From: RGIG8597 sp045133795
Lineage (GTDB): Bacteria; Spirochaetota; GWE2-31-10
NCBI GenBank assembly: GCA_045133795.1
Contig: JBGUUT010000121.1
Coordinates: 1 to 49,351 of the forward strand
Length of the DNA: 49,351 nucleotides
Direction of reading: 5' to 3'
Made by a program: the position numbers and the translations under genes. Positions 1 through 7,630 of this stretch are shown in pieces (within the stretch, counting starts at the first letter, position 1; each line of letters starts with the position of its first letter). The notes under the pieces were generated by a model. The model ran no database searches. It worked only from the letters and a program-made list of their open reading frames with translations, and was not told where the DNA came from.

Positions 1-2
1 AA

Positions 3-389
3 GAATTTAAACATCGCGTTTGTTTTGATGTTGAAAGTTCTGAGGATAAAGAAATTGTTGCTGAAGAAAAAATTACGGTAACATCGGATAAAAAAATAGA
101 AGTTTCTGTAGCTCCGACTGTGATTTCTACAGAAAAGCTTCGCTATTTATTATTCAGCAGCGATTATTGTCGTAATTGCCAGCCAGTAAAAGATTATTTG
201 GACGGAAATTATATTTCTTATGAATCTGTGGATGTTTCTACTGATTTAGGAATGAATGCTGCAAAAACTTGGGATGTGAAAGCTACACCGACAATGATTG
301 TTTTGAATAATAATGATAAAGTTGTGTGCAAAGCTAACACTCGAGAAGAAGTGATGAAATTCTTTGAAGGAATGAAAATCGCACAATAG
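3..389 (+). CDS. C-terminal part of a protein ending in a glutaredoxin/NrdH-like domain (possibly NrdD)
   Basis: The frame is open from the left edge to the stop at 387-389, so the start is missing; GTG at 120 is an internal codon. About 40 residues of linker precede a compact thioredoxin-fold domain with the redox motif CRNC followed by QPVKDYL, and the cis-proline stretch ATPTMIVL. This layout matches glutaredoxin/NrdH-like proteins. The first visible residues (EFKHRVCFD) resemble the end of the glycyl-radical domain of class III ribonucleotide reductases, where an EFK-R stretch follows the radical loop. Some NrdD enzymes use a redoxin as reductant, so an NrdD-redoxin fusion is a reasonable inference, but the diagnostic part lies outside the window. 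The redoxin fold is well supported and the NrdD link is weaker. Confidence 0.6.
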   Translation, partial: EFKHRVCFDVESSEDKEIVAEEKITVTSDKKIEVSVAPTVISTEKLRYLLFSSDYCRNCQPVKDYLDGNYISYESVDVSTDLGMNAAKTWDVKATPTMIVLNNNDKVVCKANTREEVMKFFEGMKIAQ

Positions 390-410
390 ACGTGTTTTGT
401 TATAACAAAG

Positions 411-460
411 AAGCCTTTTGCTGTTGACTATGTTTTTTAGTACAGCGAAAGGCTTTTTTT
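411..460. terminator. Bidirectional hairpin terminator
   Basis: Arms 411-423 and 443-455 pair over 13 bp with one G-T, and are followed by a T run on the plus strand. It lies between the redoxin gene and the converging tonB operon and can serve both. Confidence 0.85.
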
Positions 461-1121
461 ATTTTTCCAGAGTAAAACGTACCGGATAACGAAAAATTAC
501 GCCGACGGCTTTTCCGTTATTTTTTGCCGGCGTTCCTTTTATTCCCAGCAGTGCATTTTTTGCTGCGATTCCGAAACCGTATGAAGAATTTGGTTTTTCG
601 TGTAAAATTTCGACTTTTTCGACAATACCTTTTGAATTTATATAAAGCTGCAAATAAACAACACCTTCGATTCCGCGTCGGCGAGCATCTTGCGGATAGT
701 GTAGACGTTGTCGTAAAAGTCTGACCGGTAATGACGGTAAAACGGCAACTTCAGCGGCATGAAAAAAAGTTTCTTCGTTTGAAATTGTTGTCGGAATTTC
801 TTCAGAATTCTTTGTTTCCGTGACAGGCTCATTTTGTGGTAATGGTTCTTGCGGTTGTATATTTTCGTTATTTTGAACTTGCGGCTTATTATCTTTTTGT
901 GTGAACGAATTCTTTTTTTGGACGGGGGGTGATTTTTTTTGAGGCGGCGGGGATTTTTTTGCCTTTTGTACCGGTAAATCAACCATTCTGAAGGTATTAA
1001 TTTTATTTTTCGTGTCTTTTTCTTGTATGACAGCTTCTTTTATATTTAATGTAGGAAAAAAATAAATCAGCGAATGTATAAATAATGCAATGAAAAAAAA
1101 TAAGATGTATCGTTTTATCAT
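459..1121 (-). CDS. tonB: TonB energy-transducing protein
   Basis: TonB carries proton-motive energy from the ExbB/ExbD motor in the inner membrane to outer-membrane receptors. The 220-residue protein has one N-terminal membrane anchor (about residues 4-22), a long Pro/Lys/Gln-rich spacer (about 50-105, with KSPPPQKKSPP repeats), and a C-terminal TonB domain (about 133-220) with the family pattern YPQDARRRGIEGVVYLQL followed by the G-I-V-E-K-V strand. Its ATG overlaps the stop of the exbD gene before it in an ATGA, which indicates translational coupling. It is the last gene of the operon. No TonB-dependent receptor is in the window. Confidence 0.9.
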   Translation of the reverse strand: MIKRYILFFFIALFIHSLIYFFPTLNIKEAVIQEKDTKNKINTFRMVDLPVQKAKKSPPPQKKSPPVQKKNSFTQKDNKPQVQNNENIQPQEPLPQNEPVTETKNSEEIPTTISNEETFFHAAEVAVLPSLPVRLLRQRLHYPQDARRRGIEGVVYLQLYINSKGIVEKVEILHEKPNSSYGFGIAAKNALLGIKGTPAKNNGKAVGVIFRYPVRFTLEK

Positions 1122-1516
1122 GAAACATCCTTTTCTACGACTAATGAAACGGCCGGATATTCCAATGTTTTTAATATGTGCAAGATTTTATTTACGACAA
1201 TAAACGGTGTGTCTTTATCTGCTGAAATTCTTATTTCCGGGAATTGATTATTTTGTATTATTGAAACGAATTCATTTTCAACTTGTTGTAATGTTACTTC
1301 TTTTTCATTCAGAAAATATTGTCCGTTCGGAGTAATATAGACGGTCAAAGCTTGTCCTTCGATTTTTTTATTTTCTCCGGTTAAGGCGTAGTTAATTTTA
1401 TGTTGTGTCGGGTCTCGCATGAAAATGACAATAAAAATTAACAATAAAAATGCCATATCAGCCATTGCATTTGTTGAAAATGAAGGTAAATAATTATTGT
1501 TTTTTGGGATTTTCAT
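1118..1516 (-). CDS. exbD: ExbD-family biopolymer transport protein (second copy)
   Basis: The protein is 132 residues from the ATG at 1516, which overlaps the previous stop in an ATGA; a longer in-frame start at 1606 would lie wholly inside the preceding gene and is unlikely. It has the ExbD plan: a short cytoplasmic tail, one membrane helix containing the conserved Asp (NAMADMAFLLLIFIVIF) that carries protons, and a periplasmic domain ending in the HILKTLEYPAVSLV pattern typical of ExbD/TolR. It should form the stator with ExbB and work with TonB. Two consecutive ExbD genes suggest a heteromeric stator. Confidence 0.85.
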   Translation of the reverse strand: MKIPKNNNYLPSFSTNAMADMAFLLLIFIVIFMRDPTQHKINYALTGENKKIEGQALTVYITPNGQYFLNEKEVTLQQVENEFVSIIQNNQFPEIRISADKDTPFIVVNKILHILKTLEYPAVSLVVEKDVS

Positions 1517-1908
1517 TCGGAAGTATCCTGTAATTCGATATTTATTGATGTAAATCCGGCATTTGCGGCACAATCTAAAAAAGTTACGGCTTGTTGATAC
1601 GGACAATTTGCGGCAACTTTTAATCTTATTATGTTTTCTATAGAGAATTTTTCATTGCAGAAAAAGTCGGTTAATTGATTGATTTGTATAGTTTTATCTT
1701 TGTAGATTGCAATATTGTTTCCGGGAAGAACGATTTCTATAATTGAAGCTTTTGTGTCGGAATATTTTGAAGTCGGAAAAGTTACCTGTAGTGTATATTT
1801 TACGGCAAATGCAGCAAGAACAATAAAAAAGATAATCAGAAGAAAAGCTAAGTCGCTGAAAATTCCGGCTTCTTCATTATTTTTTGAGTGGTTGCGAGTT
1901 ATTTTCAT
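1513..1908 (-). CDS. exbD: ExbD-family biopolymer transport protein (first copy)
   Basis: The 131-residue protein has a single N-terminal helix with the conserved proton-path Asp (IFSDLAFLLIIFFIV) and a periplasmic ExbD domain ending in TFLDCAANAGFTSINIEL. It overlaps the end of exbB by 32 bases and the start of the next exbD by four bases, so it is tightly coupled to both. Its sequence is clearly different from the second ExbD, so this is an old duplication or a deliberate pair, as in Tol/Ton systems with two ExbD paralogues. Confidence 0.85.
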   Translation of the reverse strand: MKITRNHSKNNEEAGIFSDLAFLLIIFFIVLAAFAVKYTLQVTFPTSKYSDTKASIIEIVLPGNNIAIYKDKTIQINQLTDFFCNEKFSIENIIRLKVAANCPYQQAVTFLDCAANAGFTSINIELQDTSE

Positions 1909-2449
1909 TTTTATATTCCTGCGAAGATTCCAATTTTGTTCCTAAGTATTCCATTTTCGACGCCCAGTGTTGAGTTTGGTGACGTAAAATATGTAGACTC
2001 ACAGAGGCAATCAAAGAAACGATTAATCCGAAAGCTGTGGTAATTAATGCTTCAAAAATTCCTCCGGCAACAAGTTTGACATTAACATCGGCGGCATTAG
2101 CAATAGTTGCAAACGCACTAATCATTCCGGAGACAGTTCCGAGAAAACCGACAACCGGTGACAAAGAGGCGATTATTGTTAAATGTGAAAATCCCTGTTC
2201 CAGTAAATTTAATTGGTGTGCAGCTTCTGTTTCCATTGCAGCGATTTTATTTTCAACGGGACAAGTTTTTCCTGCATTGAAAATTTCTGCCGCCGGACAG
2301 CGTTTTTTGTTTTTTGTATAAGTAATTCGCCAATCTGTTCTGATATAGAAAATAATTCGTTCTAAAACGATAGTAAAAGTTATTACGGAAAAGAATAAAA
2401 GCGGCCACATTGCCCAGCCACCGATTTTGAAAAGTTCTTGAATGCTCAA
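1877..2449 (-). CDS. exbB: ExbB/TolQ/MotA family proton channel subunit
   Basis: This is the membrane motor subunit that binds ExbD and TonB. The 190-residue protein has an N-terminal helix (GGWAMWPLLFFSVITFTIVLERIIF), a cytoplasmic loop, and the signature block LTIIASLSPVVGFLGTVSGMISAF followed by the GGIFEALITTAFGLIVSLIAS helix, which together define the MotA/TolQ/ExbB family. It starts 22 bases after the SH3b lipoprotein gene, so the five genes from 3833 down to 459 are probably one transcript. Confidence 0.92.
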   Translation of the reverse strand: MSIQELFKIGGWAMWPLLFFSVITFTIVLERIIFYIRTDWRITYTKNKKRCPAAEIFNAGKTCPVENKIAAMETEAAHQLNLLEQGFSHLTIIASLSPVVGFLGTVSGMISAFATIANAADVNVKLVAGGIFEALITTAFGLIVSLIASVSLHILRHQTQHWASKMEYLGTKLESSQEYKNENNSQPLKK

Positions 2450-2471
2450 ATATAGCTCCGATTTTTAATTT

Positions 2472-3833
2472 TTACCGTCTCCATTGCGGCTGATAAGAAT
2501 TACCGGAAGTGGAAACCGGAATAATAGAATAATTTGATAATGACATTATATAAATAAATGAAGGATAACAACTGTCTAACGGAATATCCGTTTTCATTTG
2601 AAGCATTGTTACTGCCATCAAGTCTTTGTATTTGTGCAAGACGAAATTAATCGGATTTTCCGAAGTTTTAATAATTTCTTTTGTATATCCGGACAGACTG
2701 TCACGCAGTTGCAAAGAATATTTCATGACTCCCGTGTCGCCGAATGAACGTTCAATATTTAAGCTGCGATTTGCGTCTATTATAAAGTTATTCTCCGGAA
2801 TAAATGTTGTTCTGATAAAAGAACCGTCTTCCAATGAAATAAGGTAGACTTTGTCTTCTTCCGGCGGGCGAAAATATACAACCCCCCGCGGATAGTCGAG
2901 TTCTAAATATATTTGACGTCCTTTTTCACGTAAAAGTGAATTATAAAAAGGGTCTGAAATAATATTTTCATTACTAATTTTTTCGATAGAAGCAAATTCT
3001 ACGGTTTCATCATTTTGCAAATTGATTTTTTTTAAAATCCATTGATTTGCATTTTTATTGTTATTGAAATCAGCGAAACCGACAACAACGCCGTGTCCCG
3101 AACGAAAGTCGAAAGCCATTTTTTCAACATCTTTTAAAAGTAACGTTTCGGATTTATTTTCAAAATCATATCGATATAAAGCTTTTGTACGTGCTTGTTT
3201 ACCGATGTAATACAGAATATTTCCGTTACTTTCTGTATCAACAATGTAGTTTTCTACCGGAGAACTGAGCAAAACGACATCAGCTTTACTGTTTACAAAA
3301 TCAGTTACCTCAAGAAGTTTTCCGTCGGACAAAAAAAGTAAATTATTATTAATAAAACGTTCTCCGAATTCAAAACCTGTTCGTACGGATAACGGATTTT
3401 CGTTTTCGGTATTATCTGAAGCTTCTCGGCTGCCCTTGTAACGATTAGAGGCTTCCTGTGCTTGTAAATAATCGTTGTATACTTCTAAATAGTAACCAAA
3501 AATCCAGCCTTTGGTACCGTTGAAATCTACTTGGTACCAATAATCTTCCATATTATTTATTCTGATACGCTGTTCGTCTTTGGCAATAATATTCAGCATT
3601 TCGCCTTGGTCGAGATAACGAATGGTTTTTGCATATACATCATTTGAAGATCTTAAACGCAAGCGATTGGTGGTAACTATTCCGATTAGATTGTTTTTTA
3701 TGGTTGAAACAGAGGCGTAAGCAGGGGTAAAAGTATTTTTATCCAGCATAACGGTATTTGGGACGTGTTGTGCTTTGCAATTTTCGAAGAGAAACAATAT
3801 TACAATAAAAGATAAAAATATAAACTTTTTCAT
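2472..3833 (-). CDS. SH3b-domain lipoprotein, possible beta-propeller C-terminus
   Basis: The 453-residue protein starts with a hydrophobic signal (residues 3-17) and a relaxed spirochaete-type lipobox ending at Cys19 (FENC). A bacterial SH3 domain follows at about 52-118 (NRLRLRSSND, then WYQVDFNGTKGWIFGYYLEVY), a fold that often binds peptidoglycan or peptides. The rest is beta-rich with repeated strand-turn patterns and ends in YQPQWRR, which recalls a TolB-like propeller blade, but I cannot prove that. As first gene of the tonB operon it may be an envelope partner of the Ton motor. Specific function unknown. Confidence 0.7.
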   Translation of the reverse strand: MKKFIFLSFIVILFLFENCKAQHVPNTVMLDKNTFTPAYASVSTIKNNLIGIVTTNRLRLRSSNDVYAKTIRYLDQGEMLNIIAKDEQRIRINNMEDYWYQVDFNGTKGWIFGYYLEVYNDYLQAQEASNRYKGSREASDNTENENPLSVRTGFEFGERFINNNLLFLSDGKLLEVTDFVNSKADVVLLSSPVENYIVDTESNGNILYYIGKQARTKALYRYDFENKSETLLLKDVEKMAFDFRSGHGVVVGFADFNNNKNANQWILKKINLQNDETVEFASIEKISNENIISDPFYNSLLREKGRQIYLELDYPRGVVYFRPPEEDKVYLISLEDGSFIRTTFIPENNFIIDANRSLNIERSFGDTGVMKYSLQLRDSLSGYTKEIIKTSENPINFVLHKYKDLMAVTMLQMKTDIPLDSCYPSFIYIMSLSNYSIIPVSTSGNSYQPQWRR

Positions 3834-3872
3834 TTTCCTCTGTACTTAAAAAAATGGCGAACTTTTTAAGGT

Positions 3873-3910
3873 AAAAAACCAAAGTACGTTTTTATGTACT
3901 TTGGTTTTTT
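3873..3910 (-). terminator. Hairpin terminator after the PRPP-synthetase gene
   Basis: CCAAAGTAC (3879-3887) pairs with GTACTTTGG (3896-3904) and is flanked by A and T runs that make it work on either strand. It separates the PRPP-synthetase operon from the SH3b/ton operon. Confidence 0.85.
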
Positions 3911-3916
3911 ATATTA

Positions 3917-5164
3917 TCAGTCGTTTCCGCCAAGTTTTTCTCTTAAATATTTTTCAGCATTTAATGCAATAAAATATTTTCCTAAAGATTGTCCCTGACT
4001 TGTTCTCTGTACAACACGTGCTGTAGTATAAGTTGTATCAGCAATCTGAATATAAGGATTATTCTTTAAGAATTCTTCGCTTGGAGTAACTAAGTCTGTA
4101 ATGATAACTTTATTTAGTACGCCTTCAGCTACAAGTTTTTGTAATCGTTCTTCTGCCGGAGGAGAGAACAATCCGTAAACAACGGCAACGTTTACTTCTT
4201 TTGCACCCAATTCTTTGTATTTTTTACAAACATCGACGATACTTCCGCCGGAGTCAATCATATCGTCGGCAATAAATACAACTTTATCTTTAATTGACAA
4301 TGAATCCGGTTTAAGAATTGTAACTTCTTCAATATTGTTAGTAAGAGAATTTCGGCGTTTATCTACAACTAGAAGCGGAACATCGAAAGATTTTGCAAAA
4401 GATGCGGCAAATTCTTTTCCGCCGGCATCAACCGAACTGAAAAGCCAATCTTTTTTTACGACATTGTGGTAATAATCCAAAGATTTAACATATTCACGTA
4501 AGATATATTTTTTCAATAAAGCTTCACCGCGAAGATTATCATAAGCAGTTTTGCGGTTATCAATACCAATCAAAGATTTTTTTGAATGAATCTGATACAT
4601 CATAATGTGGTCTGCACCGTTTGCCGTGATGTTGCGGAAGAATGTACGAAGGTTACAGCTTCCTCTTCCTTTAGGTCGGTCACTTCGAGCTTGTCCGAGG
4701 TTCAATTCAAAAATTCTGATAGAATCACATTTAGCTTCAAGGAAAGCATCGAGAGTGTTGTAAAGTAAAATCTCTTGATCGGAAAGAGATAAAGTTACTT
4801 CTTTTTTGTTGTAGTCAACAATATTTGCCGGACTGAAAGTATGGAAAATAAAAACATCTTTTTTTCTTGAGCTGTCTTTAAGTGATACTTCCATTGCTCC
4901 GTTGCGATGAGCAAAGTAATCAAAATGTCCGGTTAATGTATCAATAACAAATTTTAAAGTTTCTTCTTTGCTGTTTAAGTGTTTTTCTAATTCAACAGCT
5001 TCATCTTCATCTAAGTAAAGAATTTCTGCTAAATTAGCTTTTTGTTTTTCGGCTTCTTTAAGTAAGTTTCCGGCAAGCCAATGAGCTACTTTTGCTACAT
5101 ATTCCTCTGTTCCCGGTAACGGATACAGTTTTATAGGCCCACGGCTAAAAATAAAATTGTGCAT
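3917..5164 (-). CDS. prs: Ribose-phosphate pyrophosphokinase family protein (long form)
   Basis: PRPP synthetase makes 5-phosphoribosyl diphosphate from ribose 5-phosphate and ATP. The protein has the two-lobed plan of the family: in the N-terminal half DAFLEAKCDSIRIFELNLGQARSD followed by RPKGRG, equivalent to the catalytic flexible loop, and in the C-terminal half DAGGKEFAASFAK, VVDKRR and the PRPP-binding motif VVFIADDMIDSGGS. At 415 residues it is about 100 longer than typical enzymes, with extra residues mostly before and within the first lobe. A good ribosome binding site (GAGGAG) precedes the ATG. A non-catalytic PRPP-synthetase-associated role is possible but less likely, because the motifs are present. 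Confidence 0.8.
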   Translation of the reverse strand: MHNFIFSRGPIKLYPLPGTEEYVAKVAHWLAGNLLKEAEKQKANLAEILYLDEDEAVELEKHLNSKEETLKFVIDTLTGHFDYFAHRNGAMEVSLKDSSRKKDVFIFHTFSPANIVDYNKKEVTLSLSDQEILLYNTLDAFLEAKCDSIRIFELNLGQARSDRPKGRGSCNLRTFFRNITANGADHIMMYQIHSKKSLIGIDNRKTAYDNLRGEALLKKYILREYVKSLDYYHNVVKKDWLFSSVDAGGKEFAASFAKSFDVPLLVVDKRRNSLTNNIEEVTILKPDSLSIKDKVVFIADDMIDSGGSIVDVCKKYKELGAKEVNVAVVYGLFSPPAEERLQKLVAEGVLNKVIITDLVTPSEEFLKNNPYIQIADTTYTTARVVQRTSQGQSLGKYFIALNAEKYLREKLGGND

Positions 5165-5218
5165 ACCCCAACTCCTCTCTTAATGGGAAAAATTTATAAT
5201 TTTGCGTAGAATATAAAA

Positions 5219-5785
5219 TTATTCAACGCTTGTTTCCTGTAAATTATCGGATTCTGAATCTGTAATTTCAGTATCATTTAAATTTAATAGTTCTCTCAGA
5301 CGTTTTACCAACCCGAATTTTCCGCAGTAACTTAAATTATGCCATTCAACATTTGCGGCGGAACATTTTTCTTGCAGCAATTTATATAATTCATCGCTTC
5401 TTTCAAAATCGGTTCCGATTAAACAATAGCGGTCGGCACTGTCGGAATACATATATAATCCTTCGTTAAGACGAAGTTTAGACGGATTTTTTGCATAAAA
5501 ACCGGCATAGGTGATTTCGGAAAAGTTTAATGTGGTACATTCTCCGGAATATAAATAATAAGTTATGCTGTTATCATCGATTTCTATTTTTTGTCCCAAA
5601 ATATTTTTACGTGAAATGTATGTTCGTATCGCAAAAAAGAAAAAAAGAAAAGCCGGAATGAACATTAAAAATTTTGCACGGACAACGGCAAGCAAGCTGA
5701 ATGAAATTGCTCCGATGAAAAAAAGAATGTAGATAAGCTTTAATTTTTTTGAACCTTTTTTTTGAATATCAAACTGTTGTAACAT
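5219..5785 (-). CDS. Membrane protein with two helices and a soluble C-terminus
   Basis: The start is taken at the ATG at 5785 because AGGA sits 7 bases upstream; an in-frame ATG at 5866 adds an unlikely hydrophobic extension. The 188-residue product has two adjacent membrane helices (about residues 16-54) and a beta-rich cytoplasmic domain of about 110 residues with the pattern seen in PH-like or YcxB-like membrane proteins (IEIDDNSITYYLYSGE, then FSEITYAGFY). The C-terminal 20 residues are acidic. It lies 54 bases before the PRPP-synthetase gene and is probably co-transcribed with it. Function unknown. Confidence 0.6.
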   Translation of the reverse strand: MLQQFDIQKKGSKKLKLIYILFFIGAISFSLLAVVRAKFLMFIPAFLFFFFAIRTYISRKNILGQKIEIDDNSITYYLYSGECTTLNFSEITYAGFYAKNPSKLRLNEGLYMYSDSADRYCLIGTDFERSDELYKLLQEKCSAANVEWHNLSYCGKFGLVKRLRELLNLNDTEITDSESDNLQETSVE

Positions 5786-6040
5786 AAAAAAATCCTGAAG
5801 ATTATCAAAGAATTTGAAACTAAATAAATAATAAAAAAGGAAAATTAATATATAGCATTCAACCAAAAAAGTAAATTATAACAATGGTATTTCATATGAT
5901 TTTTTTAATTGAATCGACCGAATATTAAAAATACATGGCAGAGTTGCTGAAAAAAATGTATCTTGTGATTTCAAAAAATATAGAATGAAAATGAAACAAA
6001 AAAGATAATAAACATTCTCATTTAGGGCGAAGAAGGATAT

Positions 6041-7630
6041 ATGCAAAAAATTACAGTAAAATTCAGCTTTATTTATCTGATTCTCAGTGTGATAAATATC
6101 TCTTTTTTTATTGCGATGATTTTTGAAAATCAAATGGATTTGATTGCGGAAAACAGTCAATATCAAGCAAATAATATGACTTCTCAAATTCACACTCCGA
6201 TAAAAACTATTGCGGAAAATGCATTGTTGAATCCCGAACAATATGCAAATAAAGAATCTGTAATCGAGGCGTTGCAAGATTTACTTGGGAATATTTTAGA
6301 TAATTATTTAATCTTTACGGATACCGGGAAAATTTTGAATCAAAAGGCGAATGAAAATATAAAAGAAGTCGACGGGGAAGAACTCAGACGTGCCAATGCG
6401 GCGGCGGCTGCGAAAAATTTGGAAGGTAAAGAGTTTGGAACATATTTGCAAGCTAAGAAAATCTCTTTTTATTTTCCTTTTTATACGCCGCAGACTCAAA
6501 ATATCATTATTTCATATAAACTTGATTTATCAACAATAAATAATCATATGGATAGACTTTATCGTCAGGCAATTGTGATTTTGATAATTTTAGTTCTTGT
6601 TCATTTATTGGTAGGTATTGTACTCGGACGTATTATTGTAAAACCGTTGATGTGTTTTAAGAAAACAGCAGATGACATTTCAGCCGGAGATTTTTCTGCA
6701 CGTGTTGAAATAAACACTAACGATGAATTTGCTCTTGTGGGAAACACATTTAATAAAATGGCAGCATCTGTAGAGGCTTTTGTTACCGGATTAAAAGAAG
6801 AAAGCAATCTAATGAATATGGAACTGGATTCTGCAGGACAAGTTCAAAAAGGAATTTATCCGAGAATAAGAGAGTTTACAGGTGGACAGATTGCGGTTTA
6901 TGATAACCCGTTGGAAAAAGTAAGCGGCGATTTTCATGACTTTATAGAACTTCCTAACGGTAATTTTGGATTTTTTATTGCAGATGTTGCAGGACACGGA
7001 GTTCCGGCTGCATTGATTACGATGAAAATAAAAGACCTTTTGGGGGCGGTTGCGGCAAACTTTGAAGAGCCGGAAGTAATGATGCGTTTTATGAATACAA
7101 CGTTTGATAACATGATGGAACGTTTTTCTTCATATTTTACGGGATATTATCTTATTTATAATCCGCAAACTCGTATTCTTAAATATTCTTGTGCCGGCCA
7201 TCCGACTCCGATTATTCTCCATAAAAACAGTGAGGTAGAAACTTTTGATTTGTCCGGATTTGTAATCGGGGTATCAAAAGATATGTCGGTGAATTTAAAT
7301 GCGGCACAAATTCAATTGCAGCCCGGAGATTGTATTGTTTTGTACAGTGACGGAATCACGGAAGCTCGTTCTTCGGTGGGAAGTTTTTTGGATGAAAGCG
7401 GGTTAATAAAACTTTTGCAAGTGTCTAATCAAGAGATTGAAACAAATGCTAAATTGCCGCGAGTTGATTATAAAATCTTTGATGATATTACATCTCGGCA
7501 AAAACCAGATCCGGAGTCAACTCGTAAAGTTGATTTATTATTGGAAAGAAGTGTTGCTCGTTTTAAACGTTTTACAAAAGATTCAGAGCGTAAAGATGAT
7601 GAAACATTGATTATAATCGAGGTTGAATAA
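6041..7630 (+). CDS. HAMP-domain SpoIIE/RsbU-type PP2C serine phosphatase
   Basis: This is a membrane receptor with a phosphatase output, likely acting in a partner-switching pathway on an anti-anti-sigma (STAS) protein. An N-terminal helix (about 8-27), an extracytoplasmic sensor (about 30-170), a second helix (about 177-197) and a HAMP domain (about 198-250) lead into the phosphatase (about 265-528). Metal-binding motifs are intact: GDFHDF (296-301), DVAGHG (315-320), YSDGITEA and the final DDETLI. A good ribosome binding site (AGAAGGA) precedes the ATG. Its stop overlaps the next start (TAATG). The STAS and kinase partners are not in the window. Confidence 0.9.
   Translation: MQKITVKFSFIYLILSVINISFFIAMIFENQMDLIAENSQYQANNMTSQIHTPIKTIAENALLNPEQYANKESVIEALQDLLGNILDNYLIFTDTGKILNQKANENIKEVDGEELRRANAAAAAKNLEGKEFGTYLQAKKISFYFPFYTPQTQNIIISYKLDLSTINNHMDRLYRQAIVILIILVLVHLLVGIVLGRIIVKPLMCFKKTADDISAGDFSARVEINTNDEFALVGNTFNKMAASVEAFVTGLKEESNLMNMELDSAGQVQKGIYPRIREFTGGQIAVYDNPLEKVSGDFHDFIELPNGNFGFFIADVAGHGVPAALITMKIKDLLGAVAANFEEPEVMMRFMNTTFDNMMERFSSYFTGYYLIYNPQTRILKYSCAGHPTPIILHKNSEVETFDLSGFVIGVSKDMSVNLNAAQIQLQPGDCIVLYSDGITEARSSVGSFLDESGLIKLLQVSNQEIETNAKLPRVDYKIFDDITSRQKPDPESTRKVDLLLERSVARFKRFTKDSERKDDETLIIIEVE

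Noticed and set aside
638..982. Minus-strand ORF of 114 residues inside tonB
   Set aside because: It is a frame shadow of the Lys/Pro-rich spacer of tonB.
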